Assembly: GCA_002862545.1 (NCBI GenBank)
Contig: PKDJ01000024.1
Location: 1 to 33,620, forward strand
Direction of reading: 5' to 3'
From: Pseudomonadota bacterium
GTDB taxonomy: Bacteria > Myxococcota_A > UBA796 > GCA-2862545
DNA length: 33,620 bases
The first letter of the stretch is position 1. Every line of letters begins with the position of its first letter. The position numbers and the translations under genes are program-made. Below the pieces are notes generated by a model. The model saw nothing but the letters and a program-made list of their open reading frames with translations. It was not told where the DNA came from and did no database searches. This document shows positions 32,383-33,620 of the stretch, in pieces.

Positions 32383-33600
32383 ATGCGCGTGATCTTTTTG
32401 TGCCCGCAGTACCCACCGGAGATGGCCCACTACGTGAGGGGCCTCGCCGAGGTGGGCGCCAAGGTCTACGGCGTCGGCGACACACCCAAGGCGGCCCTCC
32501 CACCCCACGTGCGCCGCTACCTGCACGGCTACCTGCACGTTCCCCGCATCCTTGACGAAGACGCTGTACTGGCAGCCGTGCGCTCGTGGGTCGCGGGTGC
32601 CCGTATCGATCGGGTCGAGGCGCTCTGGGAGCCCGTCGTCCTCCTCGCGGCGCGCCTGCGCGAGGCCCTCGGCGTGCACGGAATGTCGGTCGACACCGTG
32701 CGTGGCTTTCGCGACAAGGAGATCATGAAGCAGCGAATCCGCGCTGCAGGTCTGCGCGTACCGCACAGCTTCCGGGTCTCCAGCGCGAGCGAGGCCTGGG
32801 AGGCGGCCGAGACCGTCGGCTACCCCTTGATCGTCAAGCCCATCGCTGGCGCGGGCAGCGCCGACACCTACCGGGTCGACGACAGCCGCGAGCTGGAGCG
32901 GGTGCTCGACCTCACTCGGCACGTCCCCGAGGTGAGCGTCGAGGAGTTCGTCGAGGGCGACGAGTACACCTACGACACGGTCTGTGTGCGCGGCGAGCCC
33001 CGCTACGAGAACGTCGCGCAGTACCTACCGAGGCCCCTGATCGCCAGGACCAACGAGTGGATCAGCCCGGTGATCTGCACCGTCCGCGATCTGTCCCAGC
33101 CCCACCTGCGCGACGGCATCGAGCTGGGCCGTGGCGTCCTGAAGGCCCTCGGCATGGGCACGGGCTTCACGCACATGGAGTGGTACCGCAAGAGCAACGG
33201 CGAGGTCGTGTTCGGCGAGATCGGCTGCCGACCGGGCGGGGCCCACCTCATCGACCAGATGAACTTCACCAGTGATGTCGACCTGTTCCGTGAGTGGGCG
33301 CGCGCAGTGTGCTGGGAGGATGTCCAGATCAACCACTCCCGCCGCTACAACACAGCGATCATCTTCAAGCGCGCCCTCGGCCAGGGGCGCATCACGCGGA
33401 TCGAGGGCCTGCACCCCTTCCTGCGGACCTACGGTCGGCACGTCGTGTGGGAGAACCTCCTCAAGCCGGGTCAGCATCGTCGTGACTGGCTGCGCACCCT
33501 GGTCAGCGACGGATTCGTGATGGTCCGGCATCCCGAGTGGAGCAGCGCACTGGAGATCGCCGACGCCGCAGCGCGAGGCGTGACGCTCTACGCCGAGTGA
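32383..33600 (+). CDS. ATP-grasp carboxylate-amine ligase-like protein
   Basis: A 405-residue cytoplasmic enzyme. The N-terminus (MRVIFLCPQYPPEM) is a pre-ATP-grasp nucleotide-like fold. The ATP-grasp core shows KQRIRAAGLRVPHSF, the ATP-binding lysine in YPLIVKPIAGAGS (about residues 147-159), the hinge EEFVEGDEYT, and the metal-binding GEIGCRPGGAH near residue 280. The last 80 residues form an extra C-terminal part. Members join a carboxylate to an amine via an acyl-phosphate, but the substrate cannot be told; the gene stands alone. GGAGG lies 6 nt before the ATG. Confidence 0.88.
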   Translation: MRVIFLCPQYPPEMAHYVRGLAEVGAKVYGVGDTPKAALPPHVRRYLHGYLHVPRILDEDAVLAAVRSWVAGARIDRVEALWEPVVLLAARLREALGVHGMSVDTVRGFRDKEIMKQRIRAAGLRVPHSFRVSSASEAWEAAETVGYPLIVKPIAGAGSADTYRVDDSRELERVLDLTRHVPEVSVEEFVEGDEYTYDTVCVRGEPRYENVAQYLPRPLIARTNEWISPVICTVRDLSQPHLRDGIELGRGVLKALGMGTGFTHMEWYRKSNGEVVFGEIGCRPGGAHLIDQMNFTSDVDLFREWARAVCWEDVQINHSRRYNTAIIFKRALGQGRITRIEGLHPFLRTYGRHVVWENLLKPGQHRRDWLRTLVSDGFVMVRHPEWSSALEIADAAARGVTLYAE

Positions 33601-33620
33601 GCCTGACATCACTCGTCCGG

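Noticed and set aside
31320-32555. 411-residue plus-strand ORF
   Set aside because: Antisense to the sulfatase-like gene and running into the ATP-grasp gene in another frame.
1-33620. tRNA genes, CRISPR arrays or insertion sequences
   Set aside because: No GGTTCGAATCC-like T-arm, no regularly spaced direct repeats, and no transposase-like protein were found by eye.

Overview
The window is a stretch of high-GC bacterial chromosome, coding on both strands, with no mobile element, tRNA, rRNA or CRISPR array that I could recognise. It most likely comes from a Myxococcota (deltaproteobacterial) genome. The evidence is a MYXO-CTERM-type sorting tail (Cys, hydrophobic helix, Arg cluster) on a long acidic Ca-binding-repeat protein, a variant of that tail on a matrixin-like protease, Ser/Thr kinases fused to STAND ATPases, an FHA regulator, and many secreted proteins and lipoproteins with very short signal peptides. 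Because GC is high, long antisense shadow ORFs are common and were left out.

Left part (1-9.8 kb): the acidic tail of an unknown gene; a short Rsm22-like methyltransferase (-); a lipoprotein and an overlapping Tat-signal Gluconate_2-dh3-like protein (+); a single-pass membrane protein (+). A minus-strand run follows: a protein with a caspase/clostripain-like His and Cys motif pair, a translationally coupled secreted protein, and a RecQ helicase fused to a C-terminal phosphoribosyltransferase-like domain. Divergent from this run is an M14-type carboxypeptidase, followed by a small two-helix membrane protein.

Centre (9.9-15.3 kb): a two-gene unit that is the most striking item here. The first gene encodes an intact Ser/Thr kinase fused to a STAND/NB-ARC-like ATPase and a helical-repeat tail. 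The second, 17 nt downstream, encodes a paralogue whose kinase domain has lost its catalytic residues while the ATPase P-loop is intact. It looks like an active-kinase/pseudokinase STAND pair.

Secreted-protein region (15.4-20.9 kb): two paralogous secreted beta-propeller-like proteins flank an NlpC/P60-like lipoprotein and a matrixin-like metalloprotease. Then come about 0.9 kb without a convincing gene but with three strong hairpins, a small membrane protein, and a periplasmic thioredoxin-like protein.

Right part (20.9-33.6 kb): an LRR protein with an N-terminal CCHC zinc knuckle and KOW-like C-terminus; the MopE-like repeat protein with MYXO-CTERM tail; an FHA/winged-helix regulator; an orphan Flp-pilin-like protein; an outer-membrane-type protein with a TSP3 repeat; a TPR/TlpA-thioredoxin fusion; a sulfatase-superfamily lipoprotein coupled to an L-domain repeat lipoprotein; and an ATP-grasp ligase.

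Two modes of translation start are visible. Most genes have a GGAGG-type ribosome binding site 4-8 nt before the start. At least four have none and instead carry a TAnnnn hexamer exactly 6 nt before the ATG, as expected for leaderless mRNAs. All functional calls rest on reading motifs by eye; no database search was possible.
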